Shown here piece after piece: positions 1 to 12,782 of a stretch of DNA of 64,000 nt. The DNA comes from Pachypanchax playfairii (Eukaryota > Chordata > Actinopteri > Cyprinodontiformes > Aplocheilidae). The stretch is taken from NCBI GenBank assembly GCA_006937955.1, contig SSNP01000010.1, positions 7,268,072 to 7,332,071 of the forward strand, in the 5' to 3' direction. The first letter of the stretch is position 1, and each line of letters starts with the position of its first letter. The notes beneath the pieces were generated by a model that made no database searches, was not told the origin of the DNA, and worked only from the letters and a program-made list of their open reading frames with translations. Position numbers and translations under genes: made by a program.

Positions 1-275
1 AGCTCCTGTAGAAGGTTAAACTTCATGATCTGCAGCAGGAAGTTCAACCTCTGCTGGTCCTTAATGACCAGGTCTATGTTAGCGGTCCAGTTCAGGTCCT
101 GGCTGATGCTGGTCCCCAAAAACCTGAACAAGTCCCCCACAGGCACAGTGCTGTTGTGTATGTTAATGGTGTCTGCTCAGATGGTCGGACTGGATGTTGA
201 CTGGGCTAAAGGTCATCAACAACAGAGACAGGTTAGGACCATGACTGTACTGTGTCCTGAGACCGTCCAGCTCTA
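1..275. repeat. Probable dispersed retroelement relic
   Basis: The wording of this stretch (a 'ccaggtc...ggtccccaaaaacctgaac...cacagtgctg' pattern) resembles, from memory, a dispersed fish sequence derived from the 3' part of non-LTR retrotransposons. It lies just outside the first visible ppt2 exon, presumably in an intron. No intact reading frame or poly-A tail is seen. The assignment is tentative. Confidence 0.35.
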
Positions 276-462
276 GATGAGAAGATGTTTGGTGTCTCTC
301 TCCCTTCATTATTTCAGTTCTTTGTTTTATAAAAAGAACTTCTCTATTATTACCAGGTTGACATCACTCAGCTCAGCTGCTCAGATGATCATCTGATCAG
401 CTGTAATTTATTGATTCAGTTTTTGTTGTAAAGTTTCATTCCTACTTTCTTTATAAATCCAG

Positions 463-1558
463 GTGCATCCAGGTACCGAGGTGCTGGTGATCAGTCTGCA
501 CAACTACATGGAAAGTATCAAGCCGCTATGGAAGCAGGTCCAAGACTTTGAGACGGTCCTCAGAGACATCATGTCCAGGTCTCCTGAGGGCATCCATCTT
601 CTGTGCTTTTCACAAGGTCATTAACACAAATACTGTTTTTAATAATATAAATCTGAGTGCAGGTTGGTGGAACCAGCCCAGAATCCAGTTTAAACCGGTT
701 TACATCTCTATTTGTTTCCTCCACTGAGCTGCTTCATCTTCTTACATCCAGGTTGTTCTGACACGCAGTTCCAAACCAGTCTGAGATGTCAGAGTATTCA
801 CTAAGATGAACCAGGTTCCAGTAGATCTAAAACCCTGTGATGTTTTATATCTGCAGGCACAACGCCACAAAGTGACCCAAAGTCACGTTTTATTTCTTTT
901 TACTTCATTTTTACACCTGTTTTAATTCACCTGAGTTACATTTAATCCAACCATCAGAGGTTCAGCACTGAGTCAGCAGTTTGACTCCCAAACTAGACAC
1001 AGCCTGGGGGGGGGGGTCCAGCGTTCCCTGCAGGCCTGCTGGAAACTATTCTACATGATGGACTCTCATGTCCTGGTCCTTGTTCTGCATCCACAGAAGC
1101 TGCAGTCCTACTGCCCCCCCCCCCCGTCACCAGATCTAACTGTCCACTAGGTGGTGATCAGCTGACAGCCGTGACCCTCTCTCTACCTGAGTGTCCAAGA
1201 CAAGTTCAAACATGGTGCTGGTTGTACCTGATGTCCCACAGCAGCACTGCACTGTGGAACTAGATGTCAACATTTAACACAGACATTTTAAAGGAGGTGG
1301 ACAGAAACTGGATCCCACAGACCTTCGAGTTTCACTTCAGGACTTGTTCTCAGTTCTGGTTCAGATGATTTTCAGACTTCAGGTTTTGAGTTTCTTGTAC
1401 AGAGGTGAGAAAGATGAAACCTGCTGCCAAACACTGCTTGACGTCTCCATCCAGGAGCTTCAGGAGCAGAGACAAGGTAAAATCAGGGTCACCCAGATCC
1501 TGAAGACCCCGAGGTGACCCGAGACGGTAGACATGATGCAGTGTGGAAGTGATTCCAG

Positions 1559-1624
<66 letters not shown>

Positions 1625-1914
1625 TTGTATTTCTGACCTCCTGAGGACCCGTTTCCTGACTTTTACTATCTTTCTGGGGTCCGAGGGTTCTTGTGGGGAC
1701 CGAAGCCTGGTCCCCATGGGGGGGAATCCCCTTTTTAGGGTTAGGGGTTAGGTTTATAGGTATGGTGTGAATAGAGTTTTAGTTAGTCTTAGGGTTAGTT
1801 ATAGATCAGTAATGGTTAAGGTTAGTAAAAGGGTTTGGGTTAGGTATAAATCTAGTTACTAAAATCAATGGAAGTCAATGGACGGTCCCCATAAGGATAA
1901 CAAAACACACTTGT

Positions 1915-1959
<45 letters not shown>

Positions 1960-2096
1960 AGGCTGAAGTTGTTCGGGTTAACGGTGAAACAGAAAGAAAC
2001 GAGTAACAACTTCCAGGACAAAGACAGGAAGAAGAATCTGGAATCTGGACGCCGGCTGCAGTCGAGCTCTTCAGCTGAGAATAAACTTCTAACTTT

Positions 2097-2184
<88 letters not shown>

Positions 2185-3559
2185 AGGTGGTTTAATTTGT
2201 CGAGCTCTTCTCTCTAGGATCCCTGATCACAGTGTGCAGACCTTCATCTCCCTCTCGTCGCCGCTGGCTGGACAGTACGGAGGTCAGAACACTTCCTGCG
2301 GTCTTTAAGCTACACGTCCTATTTGAAATGATTTTAACAACAACAGTTTTCCTGCAGACACAGATTACCTGACCAAGGTGTTTCCTGACCACATGAAGAC
2401 CAAAGTGTATCTGATTTGCTACAACAGTCTTGGACAGAAAGTGTCTGTGTGTGACTACTGGAACGGTAACATGAATAAAAGCAGGTTTTCTGCTTCACAG
2501 TTAGATTTAAGATTCTGTACAAAGAGAAACTAACAGATCAGCAGCGTGTGTGTTTCTGCAGATCCGCATCACAGATCCAGTTACCTGAGAGGAAACAAGT
2601 TTCTACCTCTGATTAACGGTGAAAAACCTCACAAGTTCATGAAAGGTAGTTAAATCAGTCACTCCTGGTTCAGCTTCAGGTAAAGGTGGATGGAGGGAGG
2701 GGCCTGTTTAAACCTCTGGGTTTCTACATCATCAGCTGATATATAAATGAGAGTTTCTGTGTGACAGTTTGTCAGATGACCTGGTGTCTCCGCCTTAATG
2801 GGCGTGTCCTTGTCTGTAAAAACTGTTAGAAATCCTGTTTGGATCGACGTGCTGATGAAGAGCGTGTGATTGTACATCTATCTGCACATTCTTTTCTCAG
2901 AGTGGAGAGAAAACTTCCTGCGTATCAAGAAGCTGGTGCTGATTGGAGGACCAGACGATGGCGTCATCACGCCGTGGCAGTCCAGGTTTCATCACATGTT
3001 TCTCTCAGTTACAGATAAATGAGCCTGATTGATCAGTGTGTGTCTTCATCAGTTAATCTGAGTTTACAAGTGAGATGAACTCAGAAATGTTCATGTGTGG
3101 AACAGGAAGTCTCGTCACAGTTTTTCATACAATCTGAAGTTTTGAGTTTCAGAACCTTTAAATTGTTCCTCTTCACCTGAAATCATCAGTTCCTGTTTTC
3201 TGCAGCCACTTCGGGTTCTACGACGGAAGTGAAGCTGTTGTAGAGATGAAGAATCAGCAGGTAGGTACCAGATGTTCTCCTTCAGTTTCACCCACTGAGT
3301 GATACAGAAGATGAGTGACATCACAACTAGTTTGTGTTTTTATGTAAACAGGGTTAGAAATCAGCTCACAGAACCAGGAAAACCATCAGAATCTGTTTGT
3401 GTTTGTCTGTTATAGTTTTACATTAACGACACCTTTGGGTTGAAGACGCTGGACGCGCGCGGCGACGTGTTTGTGTGTGTTCAGTCTGGAGTGAAGCACA
3501 CGGAGTGGCACTCAAACTTCACGGTGTTTCAGAACTGCATGGAGGAACAGCTGACATGA
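463..3559 (+). CDS. ppt2: Palmitoyl-protein thioesterase 2, 3' seven exons (partial)
   Basis: PPT2 is a lysosomal alpha/beta-hydrolase that removes acyl groups from thioesters such as acyl-CoA. Exons read in phase: 463-616, 2187-2282, 2358-2465, 2562-2645, 2901-2985, 3206-3260 and 3416-3559, giving 241 residues plus a TGA stop. The nucleophile elbow is CFSQGG, split across the first intron. The acid residue lies in GGPDDGVITPWQS and the catalytic His in the C-terminal KHTEWHSN segment, as in PPT2 rather than PPT1. Full-length PPT2 is about 300 residues, so the signal peptide and roughly the first 60 residues lie to the left of the window. An AATAAA-type signal occurs near 3926. Domain and catalytic triad are intact, so I expect a functional enzyme. 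The first visible intron begins with an ordinary GT but is unusually rich in simple repeats. Confidence 0.93.
1562..1620. repeat. (GT)n microsatellite
   Basis: An almost pure GT dinucleotide run of about 59 bases lies inside the ppt2 intron. It produces spurious Val-Cys (and antisense His-Thr) reading frames. Confidence 0.97.
1621..1957. repeat. Dispersed 'gtggggaccg...ggtccccat' repeat with GT tail
   Basis: This stretch carries facing 'tggggaccg' and 'ggtccccat' blocks, ggttagggttag-like filler, the phrase 'atggaagtcaatgga' and a second GT run (1917-1957). I recognise this combination as a common short repeat of teleost genomes. It has no coding capacity. Confidence 0.6.
2099..2186 (+). repeat. 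(CT)n microsatellite acting as polypyrimidine tract
   Basis: About 80 bases of CT dinucleotides, with one interruption near 2150, end at 2180. They are followed directly by the splice acceptor gtacag at 2181-2186. The microsatellite therefore occupies the position of the polypyrimidine tract of the second visible ppt2 exon. Confidence 0.9.
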
Positions 3560-5072
3560 AGACGAGCCCACCTGAACAACCGCTCCCATCTGTGTAAATG
3601 TTAAAGTTTCTCTTCAGCGTCTGAGTGATTTTACAGATAAAATCTGAATTTGTTGATAATAACGTCCAGGTGGAGTCTCGTTACTGAAGGATCTGAATTC
3701 TGTTTGGATTCTCGTCTCATTAAAATCTTCATCTCTGTCTGAAAAACTAAACGTCTCTGCTGTGAAATCAGACACGTGTTTCTATAAAAACTTTATAACT
3801 CTGTGTTTTTACAATGTCTCTGCATAAGCAGTTTAAATCTGTTTTACATTTAGACTCACAATGTGATGATAGAAATGATTTTAATTAAACTCCCTTGATC
3901 AGCTGCTGCGATGTTTCTATTTAAAAAATAAAAATTAAGTTACATTTTAATGTTTCACAAAATTCTTTTTAGTACTAAAACCTTTTGAGCTGCTCACTAT
4001 AAACAACATCTTCCTGAAGACACACCGACGTCCTGAAACCTGCACGGTTCAGTGCTGTTCCTCTCTGACTCGACATTCACCTCAAAAACACACAAACGTT
4101 AGAATAAACAAAACAATGGTAAAGAGCTGAACTGAAAATCTGCATTTTCGTATTAATTATATGTAACTAGATTCATACTGCAGAATGTTTTACTGAATAT
4201 TTTTATAGAAAAAGATCAAAACAAGGCTGATGAAAGAAATGTTTGTTTTTACGAGCTGAAAATTCAACAAAAACAATTAAAAATGTTTAACAGGATTAAA
4301 GTAGAAACATTCTGAAACATTAGACTGAGAAAAGTCTATAAATGTAAAATCATTTATTAATGAATGTAAACTTGGTTATTTGTGTCAGATTTTCTTATTT
4401 CCACATGATTTATTTGGAACTTTAATCAGCAACTTATTTATAGTCTGTTTGGTTTTATTTGACCTCATTTGGAGGCCTCGAAACTCAAACTGGCTGTTTA
4501 TCAGCAGTTTGTGAAATTCACATAAAAAACAAACAAAAACAAATAAACTCGTGATCAGCTGCCCTCTAGTGGATGTCTGTGGTATTTGCGATGAAGCTTG
4601 AGATGAAGTATTTCATGGCTAAATGTACTAATTAGATATTAGATTCATATTTCATGTTGTTGTTGTTGTTTGTTTGTTTACTCTCGTTCTCTGCTCGTGG
4701 TGGGAACTGCGACATTAACCAGATTATTTGTTAGATTCCAGCAGAACTGAGCTCGAACCTGCGGCTGATGAAATCAGAGCAGCACAGAGGTTGTGATCGA
4801 TCAGCTGATCGATACTCTCAGACAGACGAGGTCACTGACCTTCTGGAACTGATTCTGAGGGTCTTTGATCTCATCTGAACACGAGCAGCCCGAAAGTTTT
4901 AATCCAGAAAAAAGGACCAAATTAAGTAAAAAAACGGATGAAATACAAAAAATTAATCATGTGAAAGTTAAATATTAAACAATCATTAATTTAACAAAAG
5001 TGCGCGCGCTCGGATCACAGTGTGCAACCACCTTCTGCGCTCCTGCCTGCGGTTCCCAACAGGTGTGACCGG
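3560..5072. other. ppt2 3' UTR and intergenic region
   Basis: AT-rich sequence follows the ppt2 stop codon, with an AATAAA-type signal near 3926. The last few hundred bases before 5072 become richer in CpG toward the promoter of the next gene. I see no exon or RNA gene in it. Confidence 0.6.
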
Positions 5073-5285
5073 TGACGTCAGCAAGGTAACACCCACCTCT
5101 GCCCCTCAGCTCCGGTGTTGCAACGCGGCTCCGGCTCCGGTTCGTTTCTCTCTACTGGGACGTTTTTCAGAATAAAACCGTGATTTTACCGCCTCGTTCA
5201 TGTCGGAATGATGAAGATTTCCGGCTCGTTTGTCGGACTTTGAAGTTTTGATCCGGCTGTGCGCGTGAAACCCGGAGAACTTCAG
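5073..5285 (+). promoter_or_regulatory. CpG-rich promoter and non-coding first exon of the myomegalin-like gene
   Basis: A perfect CRE palindrome TGACGTCA sits at 5073-5080, followed by GC-rich sequence and a good donor at 5285/5286 (cttcag|gtaagt). This fits a TATA-less promoter plus a 5'-UTR exon spliced to the ATG exon that begins at 6137. The transcription start cannot be placed from sequence alone. Confidence 0.55.
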
Positions 5286-6186
5286 GTAAGTTCACGCTTC
5301 ACTTCAAAATAAAAGCTTTGATTGAGTGTTTAAGATCTCGGACCGTTTGAACCGAACCGAACCGAACCGAGCCGAGGGTTGTTTGTAAGTTGTTCGTGTC
5401 ACGCGCTGATTTGACTTGAAATCAAACCTGCAGGTTAAAAATAGAAGCAGAAACGAGTTGAGCTGTTTTCCAACTTGATGACGAGTTTCCTGTCGCTTTA
5501 AGTTCAGCTCGTGTTTTAATAAGACAGAAAATCACTGACAGCGTGGCTCAAGGTCGACGTGTTCCGCCCCGCGCGCGCGCGCGCGCGCGTGCGTTGGGAT
5601 GTTCTGTAAACATTCAGCAGCACAAACTCATTTAAAACGGACTTTTATTGAGAAGGTGAGCGTTTCTGCTGCCGCCTCCCGGTCTGAGACCCGGTGAGAC
5701 CGAACACCGGTCTCCCCAAACCGGTTCTTACTTTCACATTTACGTTTAGACTCTAACCGGAAATCCAGCTTTCACTCCAGTTTCAGTCTGTTTACCTCCA
5801 AATAAAACCACCGAGAAATAAATGAGTCAATAGATGGAACATTGTAATAATATTAATATAATAATAATATAAATACTGCCTCTTCTCATCAGATCTGTGT
5901 ATCTAAACACTTCAGGGACCAAACTGGAGCTTCTTCAGTCCCATGAAGGAAACACACAGTCACTTATTTATTTAACTTTTTGGGTTATAAATTCATGGGC
6001 ATCATGCTGCTGATCTTCAGCTCGTTCTGCACATCAGAAAACCTCAGGGAAGATCTTCTGTTCTCCTCCAGACCAGCTTTGGGTTTCTGACTCAGAATCT
6101 GAAGACTAACAGAATAAATTCTCCTTCAATCCACAGAGAATTCTCCACATCTGGACTCAAGAAGAAGAACCAGCTGTTCCTGCAGG

Positions 6187-9100
6187 ATGTCCAGCAAAAG
6201 GAAAAACGATCACTGCAGAACATGTGGAGGAGACCTCCAGGGAAACCAGCGGCGGTGGCTGTTTGGGGGTCAGAACAAGAGGAGCGGTCAGCCTCAGACC
6301 CCGACGGGGTCCCTGAGGGGTGGGGGCCTGTCACGGTCCTCACAGAGCAGCCCCTGGGGTGAGTCTGCAGAGTCATGAAGGGATTCCTTCATTCAACACT
6401 CTGACTCACAGCTTCTGTTTTCTCCTCAGGCAGCACCTTGTCCCTGGGGTCCTCAGGGTCTCAGCCCCTGTCCCAGTTATCTGTGAGCTCCCCTTCCAAA
6501 GCTGTGAACCTGCTCTCGGTGTTGACCCATATACTGGGTCAGCCGGTACCACGGGGGGGCGGGCTGGAGGAGTTCGTGTGTGGGAAATGTGTGGCCGCCC
6601 TGGAGCGAGTGTTTAAGTTTGACACGGTGATCGCCAGAGTGAAGGTGCTTTCAGCTGAGCGGCTTCAGAAACTGATCCAGGAGAGAGACAAGATCCGAAT
6701 GTGGGTTCGACAAAACTACCGGCAGAGACACCCACGGGACGTCCAGACCCGGGGCAGCACCAGTGAGGATGACGGTGAGGTGGAAAGGGAGGGTTACAGA
6801 GAGATGCTGAAAGAGAACATGGCTCTCTCAGCGTACGAGTGCTGGTCCGAGAAGTGGGACACGTGTCCATATTTCATACGAACCGGTAAGAGATGCAGGA
6901 AGGGAAAAGGATGTGAAGGTTGTGATTCTTTACGGGTTACTGACTCGGATTACGAGTCGGTTTGTGGAATTCCTCGTAACTTGCCATTTCAACCCTTCTC
7001 GCCATGCGGGCTGTCGCGGGACAAATCCCAAAGCATGCCGCTCCACTGGCAGGGAGTCCCATCCATCAGCTCCAGCCCGGCTTCACTGGCCGGGTCCAAT
7101 CTGTCTTTAAGAGCGTCCTCTCGTACTGAGTCCATTCAGTCTCTGGACACACTGGATGGACTCGACCAGTTCGACTCGCTGGGTGATCCGGCTGTAAACT
7201 TCATGCTGAAGGAGCTGAGAAGTATCGAAGGGAAACCCGTCAGTTCCCCTTCAGGCAGCAGGATCCCGATTCTGGACAGAAAGGATGGACGGTTCTGTGG
7301 GAAGGTGGACAGCGTGGCGTCCGTGAGCAAAGTGCTGAACTTTGAGAACATGGAGAATGGAAGGGATGAAGTGGACCACGAGGATGGAGATGTTCTGACA
7401 GATCTGAGAGACGAGTTCCTACCGCTTCATCGAGAGGTGAGTGTGGATCGTTGCCTAGCAACAGCCTCACGCTATCAGCTGTTTGTCTAACGTTTCCTTA
7501 CAGACTTTTCTGTGATCCATTGAAGTTATCAGTGGTTCTCCAGTGTGTTTAAAATGTTCTTTAAATCTTTAGAGAACACTGTCCATCATGTGGGAGGAAG
7601 TTCTTTAATGCTGCAGCTGATGAAGTCGCTTTAATCTGAAAGGGTCTGAGACAGAAGTTAGAGTCCAGCTACCTGTTAGACGTTACAGTCCATGTCTCCT
7701 TGTTCTTTCAGAGTAACACCAGCAGAGTTCACGGTGTTATAAAGCACCTGCGAACCCAACTGGACCAGGCTGCGTCCCGCATCAGAACCCTGGAGGCCGA
7801 GCTGAAACGAGGACAGGACAGTGGACAAGCTGAGGTCAACGGATCAGAGGACCAGAACCTTGTGAGCATTCACTTTGTTCTCTCATGCACATTATTATAT
7901 TATCATGCACGCAGTTTGGTGTGAGAAGCAAAAGGCACAGGCTGCATTCCATTTAGAAGAAGTTTTACCTGTCAGAACAGGGACAGGAGTGGAATGCAGA
8001 CCCTGTTACACACCCGACCTCTGGACAAGGTTCGGTTTCAAACTGCGGTTGCAGAAGCGTTGAAGACTCTGACAGCGTGGGGGAGGAGGCAGAACCTGCT
8101 GTGGAACCTCCAGCCTGATGGCAGCAGGTTGATCCGTCTGCATGAAGTGATGAGTTGTTGAAGGTTCTCCTGAGATCTTGTGTTAGAACCAACACGGTGG
8201 AACGAGGGTTCTTCATGACACACTGAGATGTTTGAAGGTTTTCACTGTAAAAACTCTTTAAATGCTGAAAGTTCTTAGCAGATGTTCAGAAGGAGAAACA
8301 TGTAAACTAGTTCTGGATTATCTGAAGAGACCAACACGTGTGAGAAGACCCACCTGAACTCAGCTGCATGACAACTTCCTCAAATGGAGATAAAATTTAC
8401 TGATTTATTTCCACCTGGTTGTTAGAAGACCTGAAGAACTGGTTTATTGAAAAGTCACATGATCAAACAGCTTCATAAAGCAATCAGAGTGTTGACAGAG
8501 CACAAATATAACCTGGTGAATAGAAGGAAGGAAGGTGCTTCCAGGTGTGTCTTCTGTCCTCATGACTGCAGGTAAAGACAACGGGCTCCGTATGCAGCTG
8601 GTCTGCAGGGGACACGTGACCCGGTCTGTCAGAACCAGGACAGATAAGAGCTGATGTGAGATGTGGATCACCTGGAGTTAGTGTTTCCTCTGAATCCACG
8701 GAGCTTCAGTCGAGACAAAGTTGATCTTCTACAGAGATTCAGATGAAATAAGATCGTTTGAGTCTCACCTGGTTGAACAATCAGTCCATCAGTGAACAGC
8801 GAGGGTTTGAAGGCAGATTCAACTCAGATCTATTATAACTGGGATCTTTCTGTGTGATGTTAGATGGTGAAGGACGTGTTTTAACTTCACTTTCTTCCTG
8901 TTTCCTGTTATTTTTAATATTTTAATGTAACATGACTGTTTCTCGTTTATAAAAACCTAATTAAATGTTTTTATTCTGCTTGCTGCAGCTGACTCAGGAA
9001 GACGGTGGCAGCTTCATGCTGCAGAGCTTCAGTCACTCTCTGCACAGCCGGGAGCGTCTGATCCAGGTGGGTGAGGAGGGTGAGGTGGAAAAGGTGAGGC

Positions 9101-12100
9101 AGGATTCCTCTGTGGCCGCAGCGGCCCAAAGCTCGCTGGAATGTTGTTTGCTTTTCAAGTTGCTGCTCAGCCTTAAAGCGACAGCAGCGAAGCTGCAGCG
9201 TCCCCGTCGCTTCACGAAGCTTCAGCTGTGTTTATGATGTTAATGATTCACAGCAGAAACAGACTGAAGCGGGTCATCCTGGTTTACACCTGAACCAAAG
9301 GTCCAGCATATAAACTACAGACACCCAGCCTGTTAAATCAGGAGCTGCACTAAAAGGTTCTGATCAGCAGCATTTTGGATCTGCTGGACCGGGTCAGGGT
9401 CTCGCTGTGGGGAGTCTTTACTTTGGAATAGATCAAAGTCCTGTTTCAGGTTTTGAGCAGGTGTGTGTGTGTAAACACACAGTCAGACAGAATGAACCTG
9501 TTTAAAAGATTTATTATAAATGATTCCTTTACCTGGACTGAACAAACGCCGCCGCCGCGCCGCCGCCGCATCGCTGCCGCGTCGCCGCCTGTAAAACAGG
9601 AAGTGATGGTAAAAGCAGCGAACCATGAAGGATCCGTTTGAACCAGCAGCTGTAGTTGTTGCTGATGCTGAGAGGTTGTTTCTTTTCAGTGAATAAATTC
9701 AGATGTGAGACTGAATGAAAACACGTGGCTGATTTATGAATCTGGGTTGTTGTAAGAAACTCTGAGTCCATGTGTTGAAGCAGATGTTGGATGATGCAGG
9801 TGTTTCCTGTCATCCAGGAGTGTTTGGACCTGATCAGACGACTCTCTGTGGAGGACGGAGCTGGAACTGAAACCACCTGCAGGATTACTGACAAACTGTC
9901 GGAGAATCTGAAGGAAATTCTCTCTGACAACAAGGTCAGCGTCGGCACGCTCTGGTTTTATCCTGACTGTTGACTTTATGTAATGCTGTTGGTGACACGT
10001 ATCAGCTGCTGACTGCAGCGTGTCAGCTGATAGCAGACCTGATTCTGTCTCTGAGGGCTGAACGTTTGGTGACAGCTGGTTTCTTCTGGTTCTTAAACAG
10101 TTTTGATTTAAAACATTTTTAACTCCTTAATAGATTCTGTAGTTGCATGAAGTTTAAACGAGACCGTGTCCTGCAGGATGTTCTGGAGTCTCTGAGGGCT
10201 GAAATGACTCAGAAAGAGAAGAACTTGGAGAACGAGCTCGAGGGACTGAGGAAGGCTGGACGAGACCGTGAGAAGGACCTGGACACTCTCAACATGGTGC
10301 TGCAGTGTAACCAAGATGTCATCAACGTAAGAACTCTCAGAACTCAGACGTCAACATAAACTCTAAACACATGTTGGACTGAGCTGCATTTTGTCTCTGC
10401 TTGAAGGACCTGCGAGGAGTTCTGGAGGAGAAGGAGCGTCTGCTGAAGGAGGTGGAGAAAGAACGAGAGATGTGGAGGCAGAGAGATGGAGCTCTTACTG
10501 AAGTCCTGAAGGAGAAGGAGGTTCTGATCCAAAACCTCAAACAGCAGCTGGAAGTTTGTCAAACAGACAGAAAGGTATTAAAGATCCTCAAACTAACATC
10601 TGGTCTGTTCTTCACAGCTCTGCTCCAGGTTCCTGTTCAGGTCTCTGCAGGTCCACCAGCATCTCAGTCAGGTTCAGGTCTCTGCAGGTCCACCAGCATC
10701 TCAGTCAGGTTCAGGTCTCTGCAGGTCCACCAGCATCTCAGTCAGGTTCAGGTCTCTGAAGGTCCACCAGCATCTCAGTCAGGTTCAGGTCTCTGATAGT
10801 CCACCAGCATCTCAGTCAGGTTCAGGTCTCTGCAGGTCCACCAGCATCTCAGTCAGGTTCAGGTCTCTGAAGGTCCACCAGCATCTCAGTCAGGTTCAGG
10901 TCTCTGAAGGTCCACCAACATCTCAGTCAGGTTCAGGTCTCTGAAGGTCCACCAGCATCTCAGTCAGGTTCAGGTCTCTGAAGGTCCACCAGCATCTCAG
11001 TCAGGTTCAGGTCTCTGAAGGTCCACCAGCATCTCAGTCAGGTTCAGGTCTGGATCATCAGCCCTCCATCGTGCTGAGTCAGCTATTATCAGCTGTCTGT
11101 GCTGAACACGACCGTCTACTCAAACATGAGATGTAAATGAAATAAATCAGTATTTAAAATGTAAAGTTTACTGATAAAGTCCTGAACATCATGAAGATGC
11201 TCAGCTGTGTTGCATCACAGTAAAATAGATTTAAATGACATAAAACATGTTTTTTGAATCGAGTCTAAGAACCTCCAGTTTAACGTGTTTGTCGTTACAG
11301 TTTGAACCTCGTGAGCGTCGCTGTTACACAACGACCTCTACAGTCTATCGTTTCTCAGCTGATATAAAACTCATTTTCCTTCAGGATCTTTCCTGCTCTG
11401 TGATTGGCCAGCAGTCACTAGGGGGCGGGGCTGAACAGGGAGAGGAAAGCAGCAGCCGTTTGTGTCAGGAGGTCATCGGACTCACGGCGGCCCTGCAGGA
11501 GTCTCAGCAGCAGCTGCAGGTGAGAAGCAGGAAGGTCATGTGACATCCAGGAGGTTGTAATGAAGCTGGAGATGTTGATGCTCCACTAAACTCTTCAAAC
11601 ACATTTTTACTGAAAACTGAATATGGAGTGAACTGAGCTCTGTTAGCAGATGAAGTGAAGTTTGACCAACATGCTTCTTACCAGAGATCAAACCTGAAAC
11701 CTGCAGTTTTCTTCTTCTTGACTTCCATCAGACTCTGCAGGAAACTCACAGTCAGACGCTTTTATCTCTGAAGACTCAGCTGAAAGATGTTCAGCAGGAG
11801 CTGAGGAAGAAGGAGAAGGAGAAGAAGGAGGATGAGAGAAGATGGCAGAACCATCAGGAGGACAGAGAACGTGAGGAGAAGAGACTGAGGGACAATCTGA
11901 TGAAGAGGGACAAACTCATTGAGGTAAAACACGCGTGTGCTGTAGTCTCCTTCAATCTGCTGAACAGAAACTCAGCTGTTAGTTTGATGTTGTTTGACTG
12001 TCCAAATAATAAATAACAACAAACCGCCATCTCTCTCATGGGCGTGGCGCCCTCTTGTGGTCAAACTGGGTACAGCTCATCTCTTTCAGTTTCCTCATGG

Positions 12101-12282
12101 TTTTCAATGTTTTTAAATGTTTTCAGTCATCCAGCGGTCCATGAAGGCAGCATGTTTGTTTCTGTTCTTCATTACAGCAGATCCTGCTGGATGCTGAGGA
12201 GCGGGACCACCTGTTCCAAGAACTGCAGCAGAACCTGCAGAACAAACGTGAACGTGTGACAGCTGTTAAACACACGCTGTGA
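6187..12282 (+). CDS. pde4dip: Myomegalin-type (PDE4DIP-like) centrosome/Golgi microtubule protein, short form
   Basis: Ten coding exons join in phase: 6187-6358, 6430-7436, 7712-7861, 8989-9066, 9818-9934, 10177-10326, 10407-10574, 11385-11519, 11732-11923 and 12178-12282, totalling 757 residues. The N-terminus has CRTCGG (residues 9-14) and, after a Ser-rich spacer, an EEFVCGKCVAALERVF block. This is the split double CxxC module of the short myomegalin isoform. The motif SRIP, inside GSRIPIL, is an SxIP EB-binding signature. From the third coding exon on, the protein is heptad-rich coiled coil (for example LEEKERLLKEVEKEREMW). In mammals, the short myomegalin binds AKAP450 and EB proteins and helps organise Golgi and centrosomal microtubules. 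The fish protein ends far earlier than long myomegalin, so it is a short paralog or isoform. The start was chosen as the first ATG of the exon. A poly-A signal lies at 12777-12782. Confidence 0.82.
7862..8988. other. Intron of the myomegalin-like gene with retroelement-like fragment
   Basis: The intron between coding exons 3 and 4 is 1.13 kb. Around 7985-8165 the wording (a 'gaacct...ctgatggcagcaggttgatcc' pattern) resembles a dispersed fish repeat. No conserved exon was seen in it. Confidence 0.4.
10632..11052. repeat. 37-bp minisatellite, about 11 copies
   Basis: The unit 'ggtccaccagcatctcag' plus 'tcaggttcaggtctctg(c/a)a' repeats head to tail within the intron between coding exons 7 and 8 of the myomegalin-like gene. 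The main variants are gcagg and gaagg at the unit junction. An open frame running through part of it is a by-product. Confidence 0.92.
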
Positions 12283-12776
12283 CGAAGGAGGAGCTGCTGC
12301 ACGGACCAATCACTGCACAGAGATGCACTTTCTGCCCCGCCTCTTCGTCATATTTATTGTTATTGGTTGAGTTTATTTATGTTTGCAGGAACTTTCACGT
12401 TCATGCCGTCTGTATTTAGTTTCCTCTGAATGATCCACCACCTCCGTAGAGCTGGACGTTTGGTACTTGGTCACATGAAAATACTCTTTACTTTTAATGG
12501 TGGTTATTTTGGGGGATTTTTGGGAACATTATTACTGAATGATGTCCTGTTGGACAGGAGGAGACGTGAGTTGGAACGCGTTGCTCTTTGGGATTTTGTT
12601 TACAGTCTCAACACATGTTGGATAAACAACAACAACAACAGAAGGTTTTTAACTTGTTTCAGGCTTTTTAAGTAACTCCCTTCTGTCATTTTATTCTGGA
12701 TGTTTTCTCAGTTAGTTTCATTGTTTGTTGTTGATCTTCTTACTGTAAACGATTCTTTTTCTTTTTAACTGAAGAG

Positions 12777-12782
12777 AATAAA
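12777..12782 (+). terminator. Poly-A signal of the myomegalin-like gene
   Basis: An AATAAA hexamer lies about 495 bases downstream of the TGA stop at 12280-12282, after a T-rich 3' UTR. Confidence 0.6.

Larger units (their letters stand above)
617..2186 (+). other. ppt2 intron rich in simple repeats
   Basis: The 1.57-kb intron contains two (GT)n arrays, a dispersed repeat between them and a (CT)n array that runs into the splice acceptor. No exon-like reading frame was found in it. Confidence 0.7.

Noticed and set aside
9529..9948. 139-codon minus-strand frame
   Set aside because: Overlaps a phase-consistent coiled-coil exon of the myomegalin-like gene on the other strand and shows no domain.
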